64,000 nt of DNA from Andrena cerasifolii (taxonomy: Eukaryota > Arthropoda > Insecta > Hymenoptera > Andrenidae). Under the pieces are notes generated by a model that was not told the origin of the DNA, searched no databases, and saw nothing but the letters and a program-made list of their open reading frames with translations. Below, piece by piece: positions 28,931 through 40,900 of the stretch; the stretch's first letter is position 1, and every line of letters starts with the position of its first letter. The position numbers and the translations under genes were made by a program. Where the stretch lies: assembly GCF_050908995.1 (NCBI RefSeq), contig NC_135123.1, positions 13,764,001 to 13,828,000 on the forward strand, given 5' to 3'.

Positions 28931-29942
28931 AATTTTTAAAGTAGAACTCCAAGCTTCCCCAGTAACGCATTTAAAGAAAACTCAGTCCCAGTAAGGTCAA
29001 TTATCCAAGGAGGAAGCATAAAAGATGCTCACAATACCACGTCAATCCCAAAGAAGAAGAATCCACGATTCCCATCCACCGAATGCGCGGCAAAGAATCG
29101 AGAAGCAACAATCCGCGGGCAAAACCCATTACGCGAGATCAGGGTATTATTATCGTGGCACAAGCGGGGGACACAAATCCAACAAGCGCGTCTCGTTTTA
29201 ACGCTTCGTCGCCGCTGTGACGAATCATCATGCCGTGGTGTCAAGAGGAAGGTGGCACGAGGCGAGAGCGATGCGAAACGAACGAGAAAGGTAGACGAAA
29301 ACGTGCACGTTGGGGGGCAAAACGCGAGAGAAGGAGAACGGGAAAGCCGCGAAGGCATCCGCGAGCATCCCCCAAGGATGTCTTGGATTCTTTCTGCTGG
29401 CGGCAGCCGGCTGATCAGTCTCGATTCCCGCGAAACGTTTCGCGGCCCTGAGCGAAACACACGCTGGAAATAATTACATTAATGGCGTCGCCGTGAGAGA
29501 AAGCCGTTGGATACATCGGTGGATGCTGGCCCACCCTCCTCGCCAGTCTTCCTCGAGGAACAGCAAGCAACCCCCCCGCTAGTTTCAATGGCGAAACATG
29601 GAACTGACGGAATAATGCTCCACCCACGGGCTAAGGTACACCGACTGGGGTGCACCCCATCCCCCGACCGCAGCCCCGCCAACCCCCTTAGCCGTTCTAG
29701 CACTCCCTCACTTTCTTCCTGACAATGCATAATGCCATTCTGCCACGGTACCGGCAACAATGAGTGCGCACGTCCTGCTGGAAAGTAATTATCTTAATGC
29801 CGACGAGCCCAGCGCTGACGAATGGAGAACACTCGCGCGACGGCTGCCTTGTGTGGGAGATCTCTTGGCTTGGTTACTCCGGTAGCTTCGCCCTCCCAGC
29901 GTTCCACCCGCCCCCCCTACACCTGGCCCCTTTCCTTTTGCT

Positions 29943-30010
29943 TTCCTTCCTTCCTTCCTTCCTTCCTTCCTTCCTTCCTTCCTTCCTTCCTTCCTTCCTT
30001 CCTTCCTTCC
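29943..30010. repeat. TTCC tetranucleotide microsatellite
   Basis: About 17 uninterrupted copies of CCTT/TTCC, ending where a GTCC variant begins. Open frames translating to repeated G-R-K-E on the - strand or S-F-L-P on the + strand across this tract are artefacts of the repeat. Confidence 0.97.
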
Positions 30011-31417
30011 GTCCTTCGTTTGGCTCTTGGATGCGGATTGTCCGCGGCACAATATCGATGCGGCAAACCGCCGCCGCGATATCGTGACAAATCGTGTCGC
30101 AACACGCGGTGGAATTGTCTCCGGGCTGATGGATAAGTCTCGGAAGCGGTCGGAACGTTGTTGGACTCGCGCTGGTCACACAGAGGGTGGACTTTGACGT
30201 CGCTCAAGCGTTTCGGATCGAGGAAGCACCACTTGGGTCATCTAGTGGGGTGTTTTTCGGAATTTCGACGTGGTCGAGGGTCGTCGAGGGATGATGGCTT
30301 TTGATGTTCGCTTTGTTGCGCGGTAAATGGGCGACCGGATATAGGGGATAGAATTAGACGTGTCTTTAAAAGGATTTCTTTTGTGCTTCTGTTTTTTTTT
30401 TCCTGCGTCGGGGTATAGAGCGCCTATCTGCGGGAAGTTTACTTTGGCGCGTTGAATTCACCCCTAAATAACGAAATATCGTGTACGCGTTCGTGGAGTG
30501 GCTCGCATGTCTCTGAGAAACCGCGGCCAGTGTACTATTCCCGGGCTCGCGAGAGGTTCAATGAATCCTATCGCACCGTCGACAGAACGAGCGCCGCGTC
30601 ATCGAACAAATTTCCCCCATCCAAAAAACGGACGGAAGAAATTGATAAATCCGTCTACTCGAGACGCTCGAGAGCGCGCCGATAAATCGATTGCATTAAA
30701 ATCGAGCCGGGGGATCCGATCCCGTCGCGACAACTCGTCCCGTAATTCCATTGGTGTGCCTGCAGGCGAGAGATCCTTTGTAATCGACACGAAAGAGGGG
30801 CGGGGAAACAGAGAAGGGAACGGAAGGACGAAGGAGGAGAAGGGAAGAAAAAGTGCGTTTTACCGTGACCACCCGGATCGTATTATTCCCTCCACTTTTC
30901 CAATCTCAATTAGTCATTACGTCTCACGGCGTGGCATAGCTAACGCGATGCCCTCTCCTCGAGAACTCCCCCGACGTCCGCGCCCCGTTTCTGCATTAAT
31001 TGCGTCTACGTCGGTCTACCCGTGGCCCTTCTCGCCACCCCCTTGTGCACCACGATTCGCTGCCCTTCCCCCCCCCGCGTCGCCCACGTACGGAGTGTGT
31101 TTCGACAAGGATTAGTGTCGACGCCACAAGCCGCATAATTCGCCACCCCCCCGCAGTTTCTACTCGAGAAAATCGGGTCCACGGCCGTCGACTAACGGCG
31201 CGAGTCGCGCCCTCCAAGACGTTGTTTACGTAGTAAAATCCGTCCCCGTGCTTTGTAATGATTCCCAGTCGAGCGTTATGCTCGATAATTGATCGTTACG
31301 CGCCGTTTGTGCGAGAGGCTTCCTCGAAGTAGCTGCGAAGCGTCGCGCAGCGTTAATTTCACCGGCGACGAAGCTTGTCGCCATCAAACTTGTGACTCGT
31401 CGGTTCCGCGGATCGTA

Positions 31418-31720
31418 CAGGGTGGTTTCGAATACGACAATCGAATTACTTCAATATACCGTTTCAGACACTCCATGATGGAGGAGATGCATGGATCGGG
31501 TGATAAGTTGAGGCGCAAGAAGAATGTTAGCTCAAACAGTGGAGCATACATCGAAATTTTGTCCATATATTCGTTCCCTTATTTTTTGCTAAAAAAAATA
31601 GTATTTCATTATTCAAAAATTTCCGTAGTCGAACACTGACGGGTATCTTCCTATTACTTCAGTCTTCAGATAGTAGACGCTTCATCGTGTGAGCAACGTC
31701 TTACATCTAAAACCACCCTG
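31418..31720. mobile_element. Short TA-flanked TIR element (MITE), 303 bp
   Basis: The ends CAGGGTGGTTT and AAACCACCCTG are exact inverted copies of 11 bases and are flanked on both sides by TA. TA duplications are the mark of Tc1/mariner-type insertion. No transposase coding is present. Confidence 0.7.
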
Positions 31721-32576
31721 TACATCGCACGTGTGCTCACGCACGCGGTAGGTTTCAACCGGTCGTCAGTCGCTCGAACGTGTTTTCTAGGGGGTTGGTG
31801 CCTCAATCCCGACGCACGGTAACAGTGCACCCACTTCACCCTCGCCATCCTGGCCGCCCACCGACCTCCCTCGCCCACCCACAAAACCGGAGAGGCAGTC
31901 GCTAATTACGCAACGCGTTCGAGCATGCACGTCGGGGTGGCGACGTGGCACCGTCATGGGCCCGTGTATCCCTCGTCCTCGTTCCTTCCACCACCTCCTC
32001 GCTCCAATCCCTCTGCCTTCCTCTCTGTCTTGTTTCCCCCATACTCGCCGTTTTCTGGTACTTTTACGATTGCCTATAATCACCCAAAGTACGCAGCGAT
32101 TGCGTTCCGTTCCGCCCCACCTGCTTCCAGGATCAACCGACCTACCTACCACCTACCTCCCTTCTTTCATCCCCCTATCCTACGGCGAGCTTGATATTCC
32201 TGCAGCTCGGCCGCGTCGATTTAATTTGCAGGATCAACGTCGAAACGTCGCGCGGATAATCCGGCACATCCGAATTACACGCTCGGCGTCCTGTCTGGAT
32301 ACACGGAGCACCTGCGGATTTAACAGAGGCGGAGGACGATTACTAATTAGCCAGGATTTTGCCACCTGGATGAGAACCACCCTCCGTTCAACGTGATCTC
32401 CGGGAGAGCGCAAGTCGTCCTTCGTTTGCCAGCCGTTTGGATCCGATTTGCGGGTGGCAGAGACACCCTGATATAGTTCAATGATCGAATGACTGCCTGC
32501 ACTTCGTGGTCGGCTGACTCATCGTTCATCATCGTGACTCGTGAACGGATACTTCGGATAACAGAATTCGAGTCTA

Positions 32577-33448
32577 CAGTAAGGAGCGAAACTGAACGCA
32601 CATATGGAATTTTAACATAAATAATATTTTATTGAATGTTTCAATGTAGAACATAAAAAAAAATACGTAATATTATGTATAATGCTTTAGCTTTCCATGA
32701 AAAATATTAAACTCATATTACTATCATTATTTTGCTGCACAGTGGCTTTGTTATGATTCGGATTTCAGGAAAAGAGTATTGAAAAGAGAATAATGAAGTA
32801 ACTAACTAATATGCATGTACAAATGTCAGAAAATACTAGGTAATATAAATACTGAAAAAATGATTGTTAATCTCTTTGCAAATTCATAATGTTACATACT
32901 TTTTCCAAGACACATTTTGTTTCTTCCATATTTTGTATTATATAATAAACAAAATTCTTAATTATTTTTGGTGCTTTTACTTTAAAATAGACCAATTTAG
33001 CATTACCACGCGTTTCATATATATACCGTTGCATATTATACATAAAAAATATTGGTGTTTCTCGTTAATTTCGTATTTTTGCGTTTGGTTCCAAACTTAT
33101 TGCCAGGGTTTGTACGACGATTCGTATACCGTGGGCAAGCTGATTTCGTTATTTCGATGATTCAGGTAAGTGTCTCCTCTGTTGGTTTTATTGATAATAT
33201 TCATAGTTAATCTATAGATATTGATCCAATTATTTGTTAGAACGTTCTTAGATAATGTCTGTATACTTTAAAAAAAATTGTATTCAGTAAAATAATGATA
33301 GTAATATGAGTTTAATATTTTTCATGGAAAGCCAAAGCATTGTACATAATATTACGTATTTTGTTTGTTTATGTTCTATACTCAAACATTCAATAAAACA
33401 TTATTTACGTTAAAATTACACATGTGTGTTCAGTTTCGCTCCTTACTG
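32577..33448. mobile_element. Non-autonomous TA-flanked element with long TIRs, 872 bp
   Basis: The terminal inverted repeats are about 170 bases each (32577-32745 and 33285-33448), starting CAGTAAGGAGCGAAACTGAA and ending with its inverse, with scattered mismatches. TA flanks both ends (32575-32576 and 33449-33450). The core of about 540 bases is AT-rich. The open frame at 32864-33160 resembles no transposase, so the element depends on an outside enzyme, probably of the Tc1/mariner group. Confidence 0.8.
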
Positions 33449-36300
33449 TAGATTCCAGCATTTATGAGAGTTTCGAGAATCCTATAAGTATTCAGGTGAA
33501 AAAATGTCTTCCACGTGACGTTGCAAGAAATTAATCGATGTAAGATATGGAGCCCTGTACTTAGAATCTTCAAGCTCACACACTCAAAGTTTGTCAAACT
33601 TTATCGAACTCGACGACCAACTTCAACGTTCGTCTGCAGTCTACTCTATAGCATCGATGAACTTACTTCGATGCTCGCACGTACCTATATGACTAATTGT
33701 TGAGGCTTCAATTAACCGTTAATTGCGTTGGCCATTCATTTATTCTCCGTGCCCTCAATCATCAGTCCCGAATATATTCGCAATCAAAGACGGAGTGACA
33801 GTAACTGCTCCGTTAATCCGTCCATTCACGGGGGGTGCTCCAGTAACGCACAAATCATGGGCAAAAGGGGGTCGAAAGTGAAGAAAAGAATAGGGAGAAG
33901 AAAAGGAATATCAGCCGCGAGCGAGCGAATCGAAACGCGTTCGCGAGCTTACACTCTCGAAATGGTAATCTCCGACGAGACAAAGCCTGCCATTGTTCTT
34001 ACCCCTGCGATTCTCACGGCACTTCCATAGAGATCGACCTTGGCAATAGCTCGATAGGGCACACAAAAACGTCAACGGTGATATCCCCAGACGGATCTCT
34101 GGCTCATTCGAAATTCACAGAACCCGGGAGGGGCGGATAGAGGGCTGACTCGCGGCCGGGGGCGTGCGGCAAGGGGGCTGCGAAAAGATTTCGTCGCTAA
34201 TGGCAATAATTAAACGGGGACAACGGGTTTTCATACGTGCACAGCCGAAGATATGCGGCTTCCTCGAATACGCCGAAGGTGGATGGCAACGCGGTGAAAA
34301 GAGAGTGCGGCCAGGGGGTGGTTGCGGCGGGGAGGGGGTGGCTATACTTAAATTACCTAGGAAGCATCGCTGGCATTCATACGTGGGATAAGCATTGTCA
34401 TCCCGGGGGATTGTCTCACAGACACCTCGCTGGCACCGCGCTTTATGTCGCAGAGAGTGGGCGGAAAGCAAGGGGTGATTCGGTGGAGACGCGAGGGGGT
34501 GGCAGTCGAACCTTTATTAGGTAGATAACCGAGATGCGAGCTGCTTTATATAGATGCCCATCCACGCTGAGCTACCTCGTTTTACTCACTTCAATGCTTA
34601 ATGGAATTGAGTTCTTGTAAGCGTCCTCGGCCCCTCCGCCACCCTCCGCCTCTCGCAGCTAGTCACCCTGCTCGCCCACCTCCCAATCCTTGCTCGGAGG
34701 GAAGGAGTCGAAGGGACGGCACAGACGGAGGACATGAGATAATTGGTATTTTGTCTCGCCAAATCCTTTGTATCTCGAGTTTTAATTGACTTCGAGATTT
34801 TTCAATACCAATTTGCACCCAACTGCATACAGAGGGAAAGAAGTGTGTGAGCGGCCGGCTGGCGCCTGTGTGCGCTCCCTCGCACGTGCACGTATTTCCC
34901 AGAATCTAGCCCGACGGAATGGCGACCATCCGTCGACGGATTTTTTCCCTCCCTCTCCAGGAAGAGTCCAACTTCCCTTTTTCCCCTCTTTTCGCGCTTT
35001 AATCGCTTCCTCCCTCTGTTTACCGTTCTCTCAGCAGCGCTACGCCCTCCTGCTGCTATGGCGAACGCCATCGACGATTTTTTTAAATGGGAAAGAATTT
35101 TGGTGGCAATTGGTTCTAGGGGGATATTTCATGTCCCCGGTGTCTCCCGTTGTATCATAAAAAGTTTAATAGCAGAGATGCAATTAAAATTCTGGATCGC
35201 TGTAGGAGGCTACGAAGATTCCACTCATATGATTTTAATCGCAGAAGAGGATTTCAGCGATGGCATTATCGCGTATTTTATTCCCGTAAAATAAAGTGAA
35301 TTTCCGACCAAAGTGGCACATTAATCACTCCGAAAGTTCAGACCCTTTCCCTGAAATATACCTAAGTCGATGTAAAATCATCGCAGGCAAATTCATTCCC
35401 TTTTATATGCTGACTTACTATTCCAACGTCCCCGGTCGGTCTAACTCCCCATGTCCCGTTGCAAAATGCAGGAAGCTTAATCGATTATTCGAGAATCGAA
35501 GTAAGGAGACACCGCGTACGCGCTCGCCTCCGCGAGCACAAAAGCACAAACGACTAATGCAGTTCACCGACACAGAGGAAAGGAGAGAGAAAGAGAGCTT
35601 TTATTCGTTCGCATTGCTGAATGTCCTTTGGGAGCGGAGGGCGCGGTGAGTCGCGATTGGGAAAGGGGCACCGCTCGCTCCTTTCGCCGCTGTTGCTTTC
35701 CATTCTAATCCAAGTGCCTGTCGTCGAGAGATTTTTTGCATTGTTCCTCAGATTTCCCACAGGAAAGAAACCGGCAGATTTCAACCCCTTATTGTTTCCA
35801 CGAGGAGGAGAGAAGAGGAGGAGGACGCCGACACGCGAATTCTAATTAATTACTACGACGAAACCACCCTTAGATTACTCGCCTTGCAAGAAAACGATGC
35901 TAATGATTCCCTACTAATCATGTTAGAGAACAGTGCTGCCGACACGATTGATTCTTTCGAATAACGTGAAGAGTTGGACAATTTGGTGAACAACCAATAA
36001 ATCCATCAACCCTTCGTCTAAGGACCGAAGGATCGACTGAAAAATCCTCAATACACCCCATCGAAGAATCTACACTGCGGCGCAGTCAGCTGAACAAGGG
36101 TGCACAGGAGTGTACGAGAAAGGGAACCTAATCCAGCCGAAGATCCTCGAACGCGTTGACCAAGAATCCTTCAGGTTCTCCTCTCGGCGGTCGAGAAGGG
36201 TTGAGCAGGGAGGTGGGAGCGAGCGTAACCAATTATCGCGCGATATCGGGGGTGGCGCGCGCGCCAGTGTACGAACAGAGAGCCAGTCAATAACGGGGCA

Positions 36301-37023
36301 GCCTATACGCTATTTGTACTTCATCGTATCGAGGTAATCGATAATAATAATTGCAGCTCGCGGTCTCCGAGCCAGCAGCAGCAGCAGCAGCAGCATCAAC
36401 CCTCCTCAGTTCAGCGTGGTACAGAGGGGTTGCTGTTTCTGGTCGGTGTGCTGGTGTCACTTAGTGGGGAGAAAGGGTAGAAAAGGTACACGTAGCACCC
36501 AGGCAACCTCGACGAATAGCGTGAAGAGGGTCGGTTCGTGGGCGCGGCGTACGACGCTTTGCGTCGGTTCCGCCCTCAAAATCCTGGGTGAACAGGGACA
36601 GAGTTCGGGGAAAAGAGAGAGAGAGGAAGAATGGATCCCTCTGGCAGGTCGTGGACCGGTCCTACGGGCAGTCCACGCTCAGTCGACACCGGCACTCCAT
36701 TCGAGCACGTTCGACCGTTTGCCGCGCTCACACCTGCGTCTAAGCAACCACTCGTTCCCGACTACTCGTGGATATTTTCCCTGCCGACTACTGTGTTTTC
36801 CTCGTTCAACGATCCTTCCGCGAGGAAGAAGGAGCAGCACTCTTAGTGGATGAACGCGAAGACGAGAAGAATATTGAACGAGCGCGGCTGTAGTCCGCTC
36901 GTGAGTGCGTGAAGTTTGACGAGCAACTTGAAGCGGTGACAGGTTCCAGCCGCCACCATATTCCACGGACTCCTCGGAGATATCGATCGCTTCGTCCACG
37001 AGATCTACAGAAGCAACGTGACG
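36301..37023 (+). promoter_or_regulatory. Probable promoter and 5' leader of the SoxB gene
   Basis: The stretch contains a CAG repeat, then initiator-like CTCAGTTCAG strings near 36406-36415. The open frames at 36416-36853 and 36909-37733 start at or near ATG or alternative codons, match no family, and would act at most as upstream ORFs. The transcription start cannot be placed from sequence alone. Confidence 0.3.
36373..36393 (+). repeat. CAG trinucleotide repeat (7 units) upstream of the Sox gene
   Basis: Seven exact CAG units, followed by CAT. The tract lies 630 bases before the Sox ATG, probably in its 5' leader or promoter. A coding role is not supported. Confidence 0.9.
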
Positions 37024-37983
37024 ATGATGAGCTCACATCAACAACACCACGGCTACGGGTTCCTGTCAGGTATGGACCTGCACTCGGTGCACCACGTGAG
37101 CCAGGACATGAACGTGGGAGGTCAACAGGCACCAACGTCCCAGGAGCAACACATCAAGAGGCCCATGAACGCGTTCATGGTGTGGTCGAGGATCCAGCGG
37201 AAGAAGATCGCCCTGGACAACCCGAAGATGCACAATTCGGAAATATCGAAGAGGCTCGGTGCCGAGTGGAAGCTTCTATCAGACTCGGAGAAGCGACCGT
37301 TCATCGACGAGGCGAAGCGCCTGCGCGCGATGCACATGAAGGAGCATCCCGACTACAAGTATCGGCCACGAAGGAAGCCGAAGATGTCAGTGTCCGCTGT
37401 GCCAGGCAAAGGAGGCCCGATGAGCCCGGGTGGCTTCCCCAGCTTCCCTCTGCCGCCATACTTCGCAGCTCCGGCCGCCCCAGTCTCTCATCATCATCAC
37501 CCGCACCCTCTCGACTATCCGCCTCTGCCGCCGTATTTCGGCTCCGCCTTCGACGCGGTCCATCTGAGCAAGCTGGTGGCGAGCAGCAGCGGCACGGGAT
37601 CATCGTCGTCGAGCGCGGCAGCGGCCGCGGCCGCGGCTGCAGCCGACGCGGCCAACAACAACGCCGCATCCGCTGCCGCTGTGGTCAGCAGCTTCTACTC
37701 CGGGTTCTACACGACGCCGACGACACCAGGTAAGCCGTACCCGACTACGGCCTCTCATCTGGGACCACTGTTTCAAACTGGCCACCATACGACCGCGCCG
37801 CATCCATCCCTAATGTTCCCTTCCTCGTCCGGCTCGGCGAGCATCGTCACGACCACCAGCAGCCCCGGCAGCAGTCCAGGATCCACGCCGATATCGTCGT
37901 CCCATCAGCAGATGCCGACGCAGACGACGTCCACCACGTTGGACCTGGAGCAGCTGCGCAGACCGGTCTCCGTGATATTCTAG
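37024..37983 (+). CDS. SoxB-group HMG-box transcription factor (Sox21a/Dichaete class), intronless
   Basis: This encodes a nuclear DNA-binding regulator of 319 residues in one exon. The first ATG in frame is at 37024 (M-M-S-S-H) with an A at -3. Residues about 43-121 form the HMG box: H-I-K-R-P-M-N-A-F-M-V-W-S-R, then N-P-K-M-H-N-S-E-I-S-K-R-L-G-A-E-W, then H-P-D-Y-K-Y-R-P-R-R-K-P-K, diagnostic of SoxB. SoxB proteins bind C-A-T-T-G-T-type sites and bend DNA in neural and gut-stem-cell programmes. After the box come proline/tyrosine strings (F-P-L-P-P-Y-F, L-P-P-Y-F-G-S), a histidine run, serine and ten-alanine tracts, and the tail L-R-R-P-V-S-V-I-F. The box start S-R-I-Q-R-K-K-I-A-L-D suggests a Sox21a-like member rather than SoxNeuro. 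Dichaete and Sox21b are the alternatives; a phylogeny would decide. Confidence 0.93.
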   Translation: MMSSHQQHHGYGFLSGMDLHSVHHVSQDMNVGGQQAPTSQEQHIKRPMNAFMVWSRIQRKKIALDNPKMHNSEISKRLGAEWKLLSDSEKRPFIDEAKRLRAMHMKEHPDYKYRPRRKPKMSVSAVPGKGGPMSPGGFPSFPLPPYFAAPAAPVSHHHHPHPLDYPPLPPYFGSAFDAVHLSKLVASSSGTGSSSSSAAAAAAAAAADAANNNAASAAAVVSSFYSGFYTTPTTPGKPYPTTASHLGPLFQTGHHTTAPHPSLMFPSSSGSASIVTTTSSPGSSPGSTPISSSHQQMPTQTTSTTLDLEQLRRPVSVIF

Positions 37984-40900
37984 ACGACCGTAGAACCGTT
38001 TCTAAGCCCCAGAACGTTCGCGATTCGCGCAACGAAACGGTCTCACCGGGTGAGTCTAGAGCAGAACCGCGACGACAGGCACGGATCGGTCGATGTACAT
38101 TAAGAGAGAGAGAGAGAGAGAGAAAGGAACAACGACGTTCTGACGACGCGCTACTGCGCAGGCTTAGTTTTTAATCGTTTCTTTCACATGTGATTTATGC
38201 TGTGGGTAAAAGACGTATAATGAGGATGTAAGAGCAATTGGGGGTGAACATAGAAGCATGACAAAGTGTATCGAGAGTCCAGGGAAGTGTTCTGTATAAT
38301 TTCTGCTCAGTAACACGTTAATTTTCTATCTGCACCCTACCGATAGCCTTTTCGAAGCGGTAAAGGTACCTGAATTTTTAAGCATTCAGTGGAGAAATAT
38401 TCAACTTCCAATATGTAGCTTACAGTATTAACATTTTTTTGCCCAGATACACTTAAAGATACCGCTCAAAAATACCTCGCTATACTCTTTCCACCCGCGA
38501 TACACGTAAGCATGTTATCCGCGCGCGAGGGGACCCAGCGGCGTTGTATTTATATTTTCGAGCTGCGCTCGGGGGCCGGCGGGATCGGCGCCGATTCGAC
38601 GCACGGGGCCCAGGTGGCACGTCCGTGAGAATCCTTTCGTTCTTTTTCCTGCTTTTTCCCGAGGAAATGCATCATCCGCGAGGATTGCGGGCGGACAGGG
38701 AGGCGAGATATTCAAGGACGTGGACGGTCGATTGGGGATCGACCGCCGTTCAGGGAAGGCTCGCCAGCAACGACGCGGATAATTGAATTAGCATATTAAT
38801 GCGCTGGAACAAAAGGGCCGTTTAGGAGCCGGATTCGTTTTGCTTTAGCGGAATGGGGGTCTTCATTGTGCGCCGCGGTGCATCGTGAATAGACCGCCCC
38901 CCCCCCTCCCTCCCGGGAGGTGGAGCAGCATTGTTTTCAAATAATGTTTTCTAATTGCGGATGTGCCTTTTACCTGTCGCTCGATCATCGAAATCGAAAG
39001 AGGACGCCCGGAGGAGGAAACCTGGCCGGCGGGAGCTTGCGAGCAACCCCCGCGGCGAATTTTGCGCTCCGCGGGCACGTTTCCGAATGGCGTTACGATC
39101 CATTGTTCTAGCAGGTTTGATTTCGCGCAGGCCTCACCTACGTGGACGGGACGCGTCCGGTCACGACTGGACGAAGCTTTACGCGCCATTGCCCCGTTGG
39201 CTCTCGGGCGTCATTACCGTTCGTTTTAATATATCGTTTATACAGATGTAAATAGTACGTAATATACAATCCGCGTAGGCTAAGCGCCGAGCGAACCGGC
39301 CAGTTCGCCCCCGGTTACCGAATGGATACCTACCCGTGGGATGGTGTACGATTCTGGTCGCCGTCAGATCCTCGTTTCGCTGGTGCGTCTGGTTGATTTG
39401 CGCGGGTCGACGCGAGTCTCGCTTGTTCCACGGGAGCGCGAGCTCTCTCGGGACACCGGGCTCGGGTCTCGGAGACTCGTTGGTGCCGGAGGACTTTTTC
39501 CGGTAACGTGGCCGATCACGACCAAGATCTCTGGGGAGGCTCCGTCCTCGGCGAACGAACTGGATCCAGAGGTCTGGCTGTCGTTCGCGGGCAAAGAGAC
39601 TTCGCGATGTGATATTCCGTCTTTAAATCGATGAGGCTTCGCGAACCGAAGGGAGGGTGGTATCCGCGTGATTTTCGTCTGTCACGGAAGTAGGACGCCC
39701 GGCGACGAACAGAGGATGGTTCGAGGAATTTATTCGCTGATCGTTGCACGGGGCCGGCAACTCCGATCGTTTTGCGGTGTAAAAAGAATCGACGAGTTTC
39801 CTTAAGTTATACATGTTTAGGAATGACGGCACGTGCAATCGAACGAAGTGGATTTCTCGGAAGTGTTTCCTGCTCGTTGCTCGCGGCGCTATTTTACTAA
39901 GCTCTCCTCGAAGTAATTCTCGTCTCGTCGTGGCCCGAGTGTAAGCGGGCCACAGTCGTTAACTGTGATTTCGTTACGTCGTAAGCGCGCTTCCGCGCGG
40001 GCACTCGCTTCACGCCGAGCGCTCGCCAGGAAGACGGCCAATCACACGTGTACGTGTCGTTTCCGTAGGGTTTCAAGGAAAATGTCGCCTCGTACCTCTT
40101 GTTGTAAACTAACGTCTAGAGCACGCACACTCAACACACACGCTAATGATAGTTGCACCGTGTAATAGGGTTATTTATGAGGGGGGGGGGGGGGAAACGA
40201 TCGTGTCTAATCGAATTTTGTTTCGTTGTGTTCGGTACTTTCTTCGCCCTATTCATTCGCGTTCGTGCGCGCGTTTCGATGTTGTCCCAAATGTTCGCGA
40301 GACGCTAGTCCATGAAGGGAGGAGGAGGTGATCTTGGCGCGATCGTAGACGTTAAGTGAGCCTGTATCGTTGCGTTTGTTATAAATAAATTGTTATTCTT
40401 TGTTTTCCATCGCGATCGTGAGCGACGTTCGTTGAACGATCGATCGAAATTCACACGGACGGAGATGTTTCATTCTAAAAGATTGTTCGTTGCGGTCATC
40501 CGTGAGCACAGAGAAATTTATCATCGAGCGACACTGAAGGGTCGAGGTAATCGAAGGAACAATGTCTCTTATCGTATATGTGCATATATTTATTATTATC
40601 GGCGAATCGAAGTAATAAATGACTCTATGAATTTCATTAATCAGCCTCTTCTCGTCATTTCCACGAACCTGTACCATCGAACGACTATGTGCAAACGCGA
40701 ACCTCTAATTAATATCCCCAGAAACAGCAGCTGAAATCAAAACATTGAATATTTATCAAGCAACCATAGAATAATGCTAAATTTCTTCCACTGTGCCGAT
40801 GAAGTAAGACGACGTTATTGAGATGGTCGATTGTTCCTCGAGGCCCGTTTCAAACCCAACTTGGTGTCGAGTTGGATTCTTTCGGGGTCTCGCACGGTTC

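Larger units (their letters stand above)
28353..36300. other. Intergenic region between the mutarotase-like gene and the Sox gene
   Basis: No host gene is recognised. It contains the inverted repeat at 28553-28930, a TTCC microsatellite, two TA-flanked TIR elements at 31418-31720 and 32577-33448, and otherwise unremarkable sequence with chance open frames. The open frame at 30498-31115 is rich in arginine, serine and proline and matches no family I know. Confidence 0.5.

Noticed and set aside
29789..30207. Open frames coding repeated G-R-K-E or S-F-L-P
   Set aside because: They are translations of the TTCC microsatellite.
30452..31115. Arginine/serine-rich frames that might suggest a splicing factor
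   Set aside because: Dipeptides are not the regular R-S repeats of SR proteins, there is no RNA-binding domain, and two frames overlap.
36416..36853. 145-codon frame upstream of the Sox gene
   Set aside because: No domain, composition bias, and it lies in the probable Sox leader; at most an upstream ORF.
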